Made by a program: the position numbers and the translations under genes. Positions 1 through 10,200 of a DNA stretch of 64,000 nucleotides are shown here, one piece after another. The DNA lies in NCBI GenBank assembly GCA_030512295.1, contig JAULSR010000005.1:124001-188000 (forward strand), in the 5' to 3' direction. This DNA comes from Bombardia bombarda (Eukaryota > Ascomycota > Sordariomycetes > Sordariales > Lasiosphaeriaceae). The notes beneath the pieces are model-generated. The model was given only the letters and a program-made list of their open reading frames with translations, was not told where the DNA came from and searched no databases. Numbering within the stretch: the first letter of the stretch is position 1; every line of letters starts with the position of its first letter.

Positions 1-1306
1 CGACCCCTTCTGGCGGAATAGCGAGTAAGCATATGTGTGCAAGGCTTCTTTCTCGTCCTCAGGCAGATGATTGAAGCGGCGCGAAGTCCAGCCCGACACG
101 AAGCGGGGCCCGAGGGGGCCCGTGAGTCTGACAATGCTGAAGGGCGAGACGTTGGCGTCCCAGAGCCAGACGAGCCAGCCGGGGATGGGGCGTTTGGGCG
201 GCGTGGTGGTGTTTGTTTTGGCGGCCGCCTTCTTGTCTGTAGCCTTGATAAAGGTCCTGTTGTCGCCTGCACTTTCCCTCCTGACAATGCTCTCCTGATC
301 CTGTGTAAACTCATTGCCCATGGTAGACGTCTCGGGCTCGGGCATCCCAGCGCTGACGGCCCACGGGTCCTCCGGGATACCAGCGGGGGACGCGAGGATC
401 AACTTGTCCAGCCTGCCAGGGTACTTGAGGGCATACGAGACAGCCAGGTAGCCGCCCAGCGAGTGGCCCATGAGGGTAAATTTTTCGATATTGCGCACGC
501 GACGCCATTCCTCCAGGGCATCGATAAACCAAGCCTCGGTCTCCCTGATCTTCCCCTGGGGGTCATTGGCGCGTATCTTGAATGGTGGGCGTGACGAGTT
601 GCCCATGCCGAGCATGTCGAGCGCGTACAGGTTCCACCCCTTGACACGGCTCAGCGGCTCAAAATTCTGGTAAAATAAGCCTAGGCCGGCGCCGTAGCCG
701 TGTAGTATGACCAAGGTGTCGTCGACCTGCTCGCCGACACGCTCAATGGCGAGTTCGTTAAGGGCGCGGTCCTTGCCTGACAACTGTACGAGCGATTGCC
801 GCCATACTCGCTGGCCGAAGGGATCGCTCTTGGCGAGATCCAGTAGGGGCGAGCTGCCGTCCGCAGTGGCTTCCTTAATGAAGGGAATGAGGTTGAGAAC
901 GTTTCTCTCAGCCTGGCGAGCGGAGACACCTGTCCACTTTTTGGTGAAGTCGGGTTAGCGGAAGCGTCGGGTTACGGCAATGCGCCTGTGTCAGAGATTG
1001 AAAACCTACCCATTGCTGTGCAGCCTCCTTGTAGCCCAGGGGAAAGAAGGCCGTCATTGCGCCTTGTGGTGGTTTGGGGAGATTGTCGGGATGGACCTGA
1101 GCGGCTCTTTGCTGGTGTTGTTGTTGCATGCGTGGCGGAGGGAGGGTGGCGTCGGTTGACATGTTGCCGTAGTTGCTGTTGCTGCTGTGGGTGCTCGTGC
1201 TCGCACTTGCGCTGGCGCTACTATCCAAATCGAGTCGTCTGACCACTGAAACGAGCTTCAATCGTTTCGGCAGTGTGAGGAGAGATGTTGGATACGTCTT
1301 GAGCAT
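1..1306 (-). CDS. Alpha/beta-hydrolase, Cld1/ABHD5-like phospholipase (3' part cut by window edge)
   Basis: This is the N-terminal and central part of an alpha/beta-hydrolase of the CGI-58/ABHD4-5/yeast Cld1 group. Cld1 removes an acyl chain from mitochondrial cardiolipin during remodelling. Seen: an oxyanion-type segment ILHGYGAGLGLFYQ, the turn LDMLGMGNSSRP and the nucleophile elbow GHSLGGYLA; the Asp/His part of the triad lies beyond the left edge. One intron fits at about 937-1009 (donor GTAGGT, CTAAC branch point, acceptor AAAAAG); an alternative pair at 930/1005 changes only one or two residues. I chose the ATG at 1306 because the residues after it are basic and hydroxylated with no early acidic residue, like a mitochondrial presequence; an ATG at 1162 is the alternative. 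Family assignment is firm. Cardiolipin specificity is inference. Confidence 0.8.
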
Positions 1307-2220
1307 CGCTGGAGAGGACGGCACGAGCGTGTGGGACAGCACCCTTTAAGTTATACTTGCGCATTGTCGGACTCTGTGAGCCGACACCTGTCGCAGGGGC
1401 GTTGGTTGGGGGATTTGGCATGGGAGGATGGGAATGCAGCGCGCAAACTTGCCGACGGACGTAAATGGCCAACTTGTGGGCGTGCAAGCTGGTGCAAAAG
1501 CCGGGGCTTTCGGAATTTGCATCCCTCCGCAACCCGATAATAGGCAATAAAGTGCCCGCCTAGGCAGGCACCACAGAGGCCGTGCCTGCTATATCCAGGC
1601 ACCAATTGCCCCCCGACGAGCTCCGATCCCATCGCTTTCCGCCACCCACCCACCCACCACCAGAATAGTCCCCTGATGACGTTGAGACAAGCCTTACTAT
1701 TGCCAGCTTAGCCCCGAAGCTCGGCCGGCGCCTTCCTCGTTACTTACCTCCACTAAACCCCAGCGGCCTGGCAATGCCCCAGCGGCCTGGCAATGCATCC
1801 AATGATCCAACTGATTACAGCCTACAGGTAGCATAGCAACACCCAAAACACCAACCGGGAACTATGACATAGCCGAACTCTGGGGAATTCTGATCTCAAC
1901 ACCAAGCACACCACCAGCTGCTCCCACAGCGTTCCGTCCCCAGCGATTTCAAAAAGTGCATGCGGCGGGGCCTGGTTTAGCTGGCTGGACTGCCTGAAGC
2001 AGCTGCCGCCTCCGACCTTTGGTCAGCCGACCTACCCTCGAGCTACCCCGATCCTGTCGCACTCCTCTATCCCTCCCGATCTCATCTTACCTACCTTGCT
2101 CCTCCGCGCCCGCGCCCCGGGGCCCGCGCATCCCGACAACCTCTACCAAATATTCTCTCTACACCTAACCCAGCTAAGGTGCCTGCCTAGGCACACACCT
2201 ACCTACCTGATACCCCAACA
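1307..2220. other. Intergenic, shared 5' region of the lipase (-) and Spo7 (+) genes
   Basis: This 0.9-kb spacer separates two divergent starts. It is pyrimidine-rich near the Spo7 start, with TACCTACC-type runs around 2040-2220. A short direct duplication of CCCAGCGGCCTGGCAATG occurs at about 1760-1795. I see no gene or RNA signature. Confidence 0.5.
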
Positions 2221-3585
2221 ATGTCCGACCCTCTCGACTCCATCGTCAAGGGCGCCCCCGTGTCCCTGCCTGGGCGGGACCTGCCCAAAGCCGTCGGGGG
2301 CACCAGCCCCATCGGCTCGCCATCTACCGAGAAGGGCGGCGGCGGCGGCGCGGGCACCGATCCCCTCATCCACACGCCGAGCTCGCCGTCCATGATCTAC
2401 CTGAACCTGCTCATCCTCGAGGCGTCGCTGCGGGCGCAGTACCTCGAGCTGCGGGCGCGCCGCCGCCACCACACCTTCTTCCTCTCGCTGCTGTCCATGT
2501 GGACGGTGGGCTTCGGGTACGCGCTCTTCCTGGCGCCGCGCGAGGACGGTAGCGGCGTGGGCGGTAGCGTGTACTGGATGGTGGAGACGACGGAGCGCAT
2601 GTGCTTCCTGGGCGGCGTGGTGACGGCGCTGCTGGTGTGGGCGACGGGCATCTGGGAGCGGGGCGTACGGTGGCCGCGCCGCTGGTTCGCCGTGTCGAAC
2701 CGCGGCCTGCGCGGCTTCAACTGCAAGCTCGTCGTGATGAAGCGCCCCTGGTGGAAGGAGGCGCTGTCGACGGTCGGCTGGTTCCTGACGTACGGACTCT
2801 TCTCGAGCCACGGCACGGCGGGCTCGTCGTACAGATATGTCGAGCCGGGCGTGCTGAGGGAGGTGGACAGGGAGCTGGGCCTGTCGAGCCAGACGCATCC
2901 GAGCATCCCGGTCATAAATGGAGATGAGGAGAAGGGCGGGCATGAGGAGGATCTGGCGCCGGGCGGGGACTACGTCAAGCTGCTGCTGCTGGCGAAACCC
3001 TTCTCGCCAGCGTTTCGCGAGAACTGGGAGATGTACAGGTCCGAATACTGGGAGAAGGAGAACGAGCGCCGCGCCGCGCTGCGCGCGAAGCTGAAGGAGC
3101 GCGAGCGCAACCTTCGCAGGCTGCATGGGGGGTGGTTCTGGTGGCTGCCGTGGCGGCGCGTCGCCGTGGCCGAGAGGCCGCAGTTGGCTGCGCGCAGCGA
3201 ACAGCCGCTGTCGGAAAAGTCACACCATCATGGCCATCACCACCAGCACCCGCGTCATGCGGCCGTGGTGGGCGAGCACAAGCGCACCAGGAGCGGGAGC
3301 GTCCGACGCGGGAGCATGTCATCGTCGACACCGCGAAGTGGCACGCCGACGCTCGAGGCCGACGAGCCCTCTATCAGCCGCAGGGCTAGCACGGCCTCTA
3401 ATGCGTCGGACAAGAAGCGCAAGAAGCAACTGTCTGCGACGGGATCTAAGAGCCGTCCCAGGGTTGAGTCAAGGTCGGTCACGCCGGATATACCGTCGCC
3501 CCTAGCCAAGGAGAGGAGTGCCAGCAGTCTTGGGTCGTCTGCTGCTCCTGGGATTGGCGGTGGTTCGACTGCTTCTGGTCCGTAG
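2221..3585 (+). CDS. spo7: Spo7-like regulatory subunit of the Nem1-Spo7 phosphatase
   Basis: Single-exon protein of 454 aa. The Spo7 core lies at about residues 56-200: a conserved segment reading MIYLNLLILEASLRAQYLEL, then two membrane spans at about 84-105 and 127-146. A basic cytosolic stretch and a second conserved patch (FNCKLVVMKRPWWKEAL) follow. In yeast, Spo7 tethers and activates the Nem1 catalytic subunit at the ER/nuclear envelope. The pair dephosphorylates Pah1 lipin and so switches lipid flux from phospholipid to triacylglycerol. The C-terminal 150 residues are Ser/Arg/His-rich, low-complexity and probably disordered; they make the protein longer than yeast Spo7 (about 260 aa), as is common in filamentous fungi. 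The ATG at 2221 is the first in frame and no intron is needed. Confidence 0.9.
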   Translation: MSDPLDSIVKGAPVSLPGRDLPKAVGGTSPIGSPSTEKGGGGGAGTDPLIHTPSSPSMIYLNLLILEASLRAQYLELRARRRHHTFFLSLLSMWTVGFGYALFLAPREDGSGVGGSVYWMVETTERMCFLGGVVTALLVWATGIWERGVRWPRRWFAVSNRGLRGFNCKLVVMKRPWWKEALSTVGWFLTYGLFSSHGTAGSSYRYVEPGVLREVDRELGLSSQTHPSIPVINGDEEKGGHEEDLAPGGDYVKLLLLAKPFSPAFRENWEMYRSEYWEKENERRAALRAKLKERERNLRRLHGGWFWWLPWRRVAVAERPQLAARSEQPLSEKSHHHGHHHQHPRHAAVVGEHKRTRSGSVRRGSMSSSTPRSGTPTLEADEPSISRRASTASNASDKKRKKQLSATGSKSRPRVESRSVTPDIPSPLAKERSASSLGSSAAPGIGGGSTASGP

Positions 3586-5028
3586 GAGGAGGAGGTGAAA
3601 GGAGGTGAAAGGAGGTGAAAGGAGGAAATGACGGTGGGACTGGCCACTGAACGATATCCACGTAGTGTCAAAAAGTAGCGAGTAAATGTGATGTGTCTGA
3701 CTGTTTTTGTAACTTGGGAGCGTTGGCTTCTTGGTTTTGTCACCTTGATTTTGGGCGATGCAAATTCGGTACAACAGTGGGAGATGGACGGTTGCATGGA
3801 GTGTATCACAAAGCACATAATTCTTATTTCTGAGCAGAAGCCCACTGATCATACTGTTTACACGTTTACATGTTTGTGCTATGTGATACTGGAATCATAG
3901 TCCAATGATGCCCTTTTGGTGAATTCATAATAATCGATGGTTAGTCAGGGGTGTTTGTATGTAAATGCAGCCCAGGCCCTAAACCGACGTCACTGGACAT
4001 GTCAGGGATCAGGCATCCACACCCGCCTTGAATCGTTCCGCAGCCGTCCCCCTGTCGGCTAATATGCGCGAGCGTGGAGCCCCGATTTGGCCGTTTGAGC
4101 GATTTCTTATAGCGTCCATCGATTCGTGCGTCCATGCTGTGGTGCGGCTCTTTTCCCCAACCAACAAACAGCATGCATGCCATGTCCTTTCTAGTCCAGA
4201 CTTTCCTACAAACACTCGAGTGTAACCAAGGCAAGCCGCGTGGAATACAGTGTGGTGACTTGGACTTGGGGGAGGAGGCAAAGGAGGTGCACTCTTTGGA
4301 TTTCACACGCCGCCACCTTACTTTATTTAAACCTGGAAATCCCGTCTGAGTTCGGCTTTTTTTTCTTATTGCGTTTTGCTTCTATTGCAGTTCTAGTCGA
4401 GTTTTGGTACCCCCGCCTTTTGGTGAGGCCAATTGTCAATCAACATTCCACGTCCCAGACCTCCCTCGTTACCCACCTTCCAAAAACTCTAAGCTTACCT
4501 TGACCTCTCCAACGCGATAACAAAAGGCGACTTCCGCTTTGGACCCTTGCCGCGTCGCATGCCCACTTTTAAGCCGTGTGCTCTCGGGCCTGAGCGCTTG
4601 GCTGGCAGTGGATTTGTCTGGTTCCTGAAGGTGCCTGCCTTCCTCTCGCAGTTTGTAGGTGCCGTTGTTGCCTGGAGACGACAGACATCTACGTTTCTCA
4701 CGTAATAACTGGCTCCCGTCGCTACGGTTCATCCCGCTCAACTTCCATCATCGCGCTCATCGCTCTCGCAATCGAGGCAGCACCCCTTTTTAATAACAAT
4801 ATGTTTTAATAAAATAGCCTTACCAATAGCCTTACCATTACTTAGACTCACGATAGACACTCTCGCCTCACCCATCATATACCGTGCACTACTGTAAAAT
4901 AGCACACTCCAGGGCCATACATCTGTCAGTCCATCCAAACAGGCGCATCGCATCGCATCGCGCAAAAGCTCAAAATCCCAAAATCCCAACCCACCTGGGC
5001 GCTCACTAGCCACCGTAGCCCGCCCGTC
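3586..5028. other. Intergenic; three perfect 10-bp repeats at 3591-3620
   Basis: This spacer lies between the Spo7 stop and the next start. Three perfect copies of GGAGGTGAAA occur at 3591-3620, just after the Spo7 stop, with a partial fourth copy; they would lie in its 3' UTR. The remainder is AT-richer. Reading frames here are short and lack coding character on either strand. Confidence 0.55.
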
Positions 5029-6135
5029 ATGGCTGCCTTCAACGGGCAACAACAACAACAACAACAGCCCCCCTCATCCGCCCAAAATCTCACTGCCGCC
5101 GGCCCGTGGGCGCCACGTCCGCCCTCCCCGCCCTACATCCACGTGCCCTCCATCATCCAAGACGGCGAGTCCTCAATGTCCATCTACCCGACCCTCACGG
5201 GCATCGACATGGATACTGGGTCATCCAGCAGCCCCAGCCCCAACCAACTACACAATGACCAGCAGCATCAGCAATCACAACAAGAACTGACCGCCGCGGA
5301 CCTGTTCAACATCACGCAGGACCGCACGCAAATCGCCACGGACCGCTCACACACGTGGCGCTACGAGCAACGGCGCGAGGCCCAGCCCATCACGGATTTC
5401 CTGTACCTCGGCCCAGCCAGCGCCATCCGCGACAGGGAGTTTCTGGTGAGGGAGGGCATCACCATGTTCTTGGTTGTGAGGGAGAGCCAGCTCATGGGGA
5501 ACTTTCGCAACGTGCAGAAGACGGCGGATGAGATGGGGCTGGAGGTGGAGTGGATTGACGTGGTTGGCGGGCAGGGTATGATCAAGTCGTTTGGCGCGGC
5601 GATCAAGGCGGTGAATGAGCATCGTTTTAGGGTATATCAACAGCAGCAGAAGCTACAGGAAGAAGGGGGGGTGATGGACGGTGGTGAAGGTGACGTGAGG
5701 AGGCGAGGCAAGGTGCTCGTGTGCTGCGAGACGGGCAACGACCGGTCGCCTGTTGTGGTGGCGGCGTATCTGATGCCGATGTTTGGGCTGGACATGATAA
5801 AGGCGGTGCAGTTTGTGAGCCTGCAGCGGTTTTGCGTCAATTTCGAGAACGAGCAGAAGAGCTTGCTGCGGGCGTACGAGGATATCCTGGCGGCGAGGAG
5901 GGATGTAAGTAGGGCGAGGGGGAGCCTCAGGGGTGGTGGACCAGGGGGGTTGCAGCAGCCTTTGGCTTCGGCTCGGTCGCGGAGCAAGAGGAGGATTGAT
6001 GATTATATGGAGGTTGACGAGGATGAGGTAGACATGGGGATACATGGGGGTTTTGAGAATGGCGATATGGAAAGGCTGGTTGGGAGGGGGTTCGCGCCGT
6101 TTATTGAGCGAGATGGCGGTACCACGCGGTCGTAG
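5029..6135 (+). CDS. Atypical dual-specificity/STYX-like phosphatase
   Basis: Single-exon protein of 368 aa. Residues 1-100 are Gln/Pro/Ser-rich and disordered. A dual-specificity phosphatase fold follows at about 115-290 (ITDFLYLGPASAIRD as the entry strand). The P-loop is CCETGNDRS, with catalytic-type Cys233 and Arg239 in the required C-X5-R spacing. The residue before the catalytic Cys is Cys232 instead of the usual His. A low-complexity insert separates the AIKAVNEH helix from the P-loop. The C-terminus carries a basic patch SRSKRR, possibly a nuclear signal. The family includes active MAPK phosphatases and STYX pseudophosphatases. Activity here cannot be decided from sequence, because the helix and loop supplying the general acid are hard to place. 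Confidence 0.75.
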   Translation: MAAFNGQQQQQQQPPSSAQNLTAAGPWAPRPPSPPYIHVPSIIQDGESSMSIYPTLTGIDMDTGSSSSPSPNQLHNDQQHQQSQQELTAADLFNITQDRTQIATDRSHTWRYEQRREAQPITDFLYLGPASAIRDREFLVREGITMFLVVRESQLMGNFRNVQKTADEMGLEVEWIDVVGGQGMIKSFGAAIKAVNEHRFRVYQQQQKLQEEGGVMDGGEGDVRRRGKVLVCCETGNDRSPVVVAAYLMPMFGLDMIKAVQFVSLQRFCVNFENEQKSLLRAYEDILAARRDVSRARGSLRGGGPGGLQQPLASARSRSKRRIDDYMEVDEDEVDMGIHGGFENGDMERLVGRGFAPFIERDGGTTRS

Positions 6136-7291
6136 TGCGGCCAGGTAGTTGGGAGAGACATATCAGTTCTTGGAGAGTTCCTAGAACTGTGGGCGATGTC
6201 ATGGGCGTGTATAAAGAAAGGAACGAATCAGCCAAGTTACTGAGGAGTTCTAGAGTTGGAGAAGGTATATGTTGTCCTGGTGGGCGAAGTGGTGTGGTTT
6301 TGGATTCTTGAGGGCCGCTGGCTGATTTATTCACGGCAGTGCAGATGAGGAAAAGCAGAACATCCTTGGGGATGCTCAGCGGTGATGGGTATGGTTATGG
6401 CATGGCGATGGAGGACATTATACCCACATTGTGTTATTGTATTTCGACCCCATTGTGCTAGAGTACTTGTTGGTAGGAGATTGGTATGGTTTTACGTTGT
6501 ACTCTTCCCCATGGGTGGTTTGTTGAAACGCAAACAAGCCGGATTATCGCTGACTACCGAAACAGTGGCGGTCACCTTCACATCAGTTGGACTTCAGATT
6601 CGGGATGAACTTTGAGAAGCACCCTTCCGCAAGTGCGGTGGCATCACACGATCGCTCGTCGCGTCCCCTCGGCCATAGAGAATCTGTTTCCATGACTTCA
6701 CCATTTGAGAGGCCCATTGGCCTCATTTTCATCCCATCAGACGTTCTCGCTAGCACACGTGCTGTCGAGAATACTCTCACTTCACCTGCTCTCAACCGGC
6801 TTGCCTTCTAGGTGACTACCATATTTTCTTTTAAGCACAGCAAGTAACCAAAGCTACCTAGCTGCTCAGTGGTTTGCCTGGATGAGCCAGCCTTTGGCAC
6901 ACATGGGGTCGAACCTACTGGACAGGTAGGCGGCTTCGATCTCGTCGGCAGAAACGCGTCACACGCGAACCACTTCACCCCATCTCGCAAAGCATCCCCT
7001 AAATCTTAGCGGGCAGTTTTCTTGTCTGGCAACGCGGAATAAACAACAAAATTTGCTATCGTGTTCTGTGCGCAGCAAACTTGACCTAAACCACAATAAA
7101 AACGCAACACTTTATTGTTGGATTTCTTTACTCGCCGAGCCCTCACCTCCAATCGGTCGCTCCTTCCTTTAAAAAACCCACCTCCCACTGACCAAGGGAG
7201 GAGCAAAGGAAGACTTGACCGTGACACGCACACCGAAAGAAAAGAAAACCAAACAGAAAAGAAAAGAAAAGAAAAGAAACGGAAAAAGAAA
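6136..7291. other. Intergenic with A/AAAAG-rich leader before the long hypothetical gene
   Basis: No gene is seen between 6136 and about 7100. From 7237 to 7291 the DNA immediately before the next ATG is an A-rich leader with tandem AAAAG units, typical of fungal 5' UTRs and promoters. It also supports ATG 7292 as the true start, over the open but ATG-less frame extending back to 7115. Confidence 0.5.
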
Positions 7292-10200
7292 ATGCGTCTG
7301 CGCGAGGCCTCGTCACGCAGACGCCCAGGCCGATATTCCGAGGATGACGATCATAATATGCACGTTGAAGCGGACCGACCCGCCTTCACACATGAAGATG
7401 CGGCCCTTAACCAAACTCTAGCCGTGCATTGCGCCTTCCCTAGCTTGGATATGCGACATCCCGGGCCTGGGCCCTCTGAAGTCTGGAGGAAAAGAGCGAA
7501 AAAGGAAGCTGCGGCCAAGGCCTTCAGTGTCCGCATCATCCAGGAAGGCGAGACCGACCACGATGCGAATGAGGAAGATTCCGAAGACGTCGACGATGAA
7601 GAGGAGACCTCAGAGGACGAAGAAGACGACAGCGACACTGACGACGATTACGAAGAAGAGGGGCCCCGACCAGACGAGAAGCAGAGACTGATTCTAAGCG
7701 TCACAGATATGCACAAACGACGGAGGATGGCGACGACGCCGGCGACCAAAAACTGGCCAAAAGAGGAAGAGGCAACCCCACAAAGCACGACCGAGAGTCA
7801 AGCGCGACTCGACCAAGACAGAGATACAGTGATGGGAGACAACGCCGCCGCTACCAGCTCCAATGACAGTAGCGGCCGCCCGTCGCCCCATCCACCACAC
7901 CTCGCCGCCATGATCGTTCGACGCCCCAAGTCTCCCGATGCCACCCAAAACTCCACACATCGAGCCTCCATCGCCTTCTTGTCGCGACGTAGGGTATCTG
8001 GCCGTTCGGCATCTCTCTTTTCCCCTGGCGAAGAGTCCCTGGCAAGAGGAAGCGCTGAATTCACTCCCCCATCGTCAGCTGCCTCCGCCTCTGACGACAG
8101 GTCCTTCAAGCTACGCAGCCTCTCACGCAGCCACCCAAACTGGCCGGAGCTCTCCGACGGTGTCAAGTATCTCATCATCTACGAATTGACTCAAAGCGGC
8201 TTATCCTTCACGCGCGCCGTCAACCAGCTTGACCTCGTCTTTGAGGAAGTCGCCTTGCTGATCGAGCTAATCCGCTTGGAAAAGGCCAAAGTACAGAAAT
8301 ACAATGAAGATTTTGCCCGGAATTTTGACAATCAAGCCGCTGATGAGGTCGAGAACGAGGCCGCTGCGGTAGATGGGGTAGATGGTGGTCCTACTTCTGA
8401 CTCCAAGGTTACCTTCAATATCGTCGGGTCCGTCGCCACGCCCAGCGCGCCTTTGGTAACCAACACGCTCTCGCGGAGGCAGAGTGCTCCGAACGCCAAC
8501 CACGTTGTCATCTCGCGGATCGACAAGTTCGTCGCAACGCCTCGCACTCTCCTTGTGACCGACGTGATCTCGGAGAAGGAGGTTCGACGCGGCAAGGCGT
8601 TTCTCTCCTTCCTAGGCCTCAACGATATCGCTATCAGGCTAGGCTACTACGTCGGGACAGCTGAGGAAGATGTTTACTACGACATACCGATCAACCATTT
8701 GGAAGCGGACGGGTTCAAACATCTACTCCCTCATTTCAATAATGCGCACTTGGAGGAGCTACAAGACATGTTGCAGGCTGAGAGACAGAGGGCCTTTTTG
8801 CAGCCGCAAACGATGACGCAAGGCGAGTTGCTCGTTAGGATGGACGCCCCGCCCGAAACCATCAATCCGCGGCGGTTAGATCACAGGGTTAACCCGACAA
8901 AGTGCGAAAATATGGTGCCGGCCGAAGAGCTAGCGAAGGGGTTACATTGGGTCAACTACAAGTTGGTGACCGTAGATGGGGAGGAATTGGTGCATAAGGA
9001 TACGATGAACAATCATGCTGATGCGCCTGGCCGTGGAAATGAAGAGGTCGAGATGCGAGACAGGCCGCCTTCGGTTGCACCAGAGCCTATGGAGATTGAT
9101 AACAGGCCAAGCGTCGGAGAAAATGGCCCAGTCCTGGCCGAAATTGCAACTTTGGATACGCAGCAATCTGCGGCTGAAAACGAAGAAAAGGAAACGTCGT
9201 CTACCAATACAGGATCACACAACCAGGGCGCATCCGAGCTACTAATTCACAGACAAGACCAGGAACAAGCCAAGGAGAACACTTCCCCAACTCCTGAGCC
9301 CTCCGAGGTTCTTCCAGACGGATTGACTACCCCTATCCGCGAACATCTTCGAGCGATGAAGCAACCGACTATCCGGCCTTTGTCTCCATCTGTCGCCGAA
9401 GCCGCCAGCCGCTACTTAAAGATGCACAAGGAAGATATTCAGCAATACGACCGGAGCAATAAGAAAAAGACCATTCCTAGTATTTTTGACATTTACGCAG
9501 ACTCCATCTCCACTGATCAAGATGAGGACTATGATTCCCGTCTTGTACAGCCAACCCCGCCGCCATCTGCACAGAAAAAAAGGACGAAGAAGCACGTCGG
9601 ATTTGATGACGACTATGATGAAACCGATAGCTCTTATAATGAAGCGGACACTCACAAGAAGAAAAAGACAACAGTGCCAGCAAGCCCAGGCAGAGCGTCG
9701 GTTCGGAGGACTCCTCACAACAAGAAGCTGACTCAGCCAAACGTGGCCGCGCAAGAACCATCTCACTCGGACATGAGCCCAAGCATGAGTAGAAAGAAAT
9801 CCAGTGGCGAATCTGGTGCTACAGCGATGACGAAGAAATCAGCCGAGGAAGTTCACGCTGCCCAACCTACCAAGAAAACGCCTCTTAAGGAATTGTCACT
9901 TAAGAAGACAGCTGCTTCTGACTCTGGCTCGATGACGTCAATGAGGAAATCAAAGGGTCCCTCCGAGGACTCTTCAATCACGGTGAAGTCAAGCACGATA
10001 CATGTCGAGAATGCTGTGTCCAAAAGGGCATCAGTAAAGAAGACCATTGCTGTTAATTCTAGCATTGCTGCTGTTGATTCTAGCCAATCCACCCCGGGAA
10101 ACAAGACGGCGGATCCTGCTCCTGAACGGCTCACAACATCCCAGGATGTCTAGAACACACCTGTCGAGTCTGTTTCAACGAAGGATTCCGCCAAGGTTAC

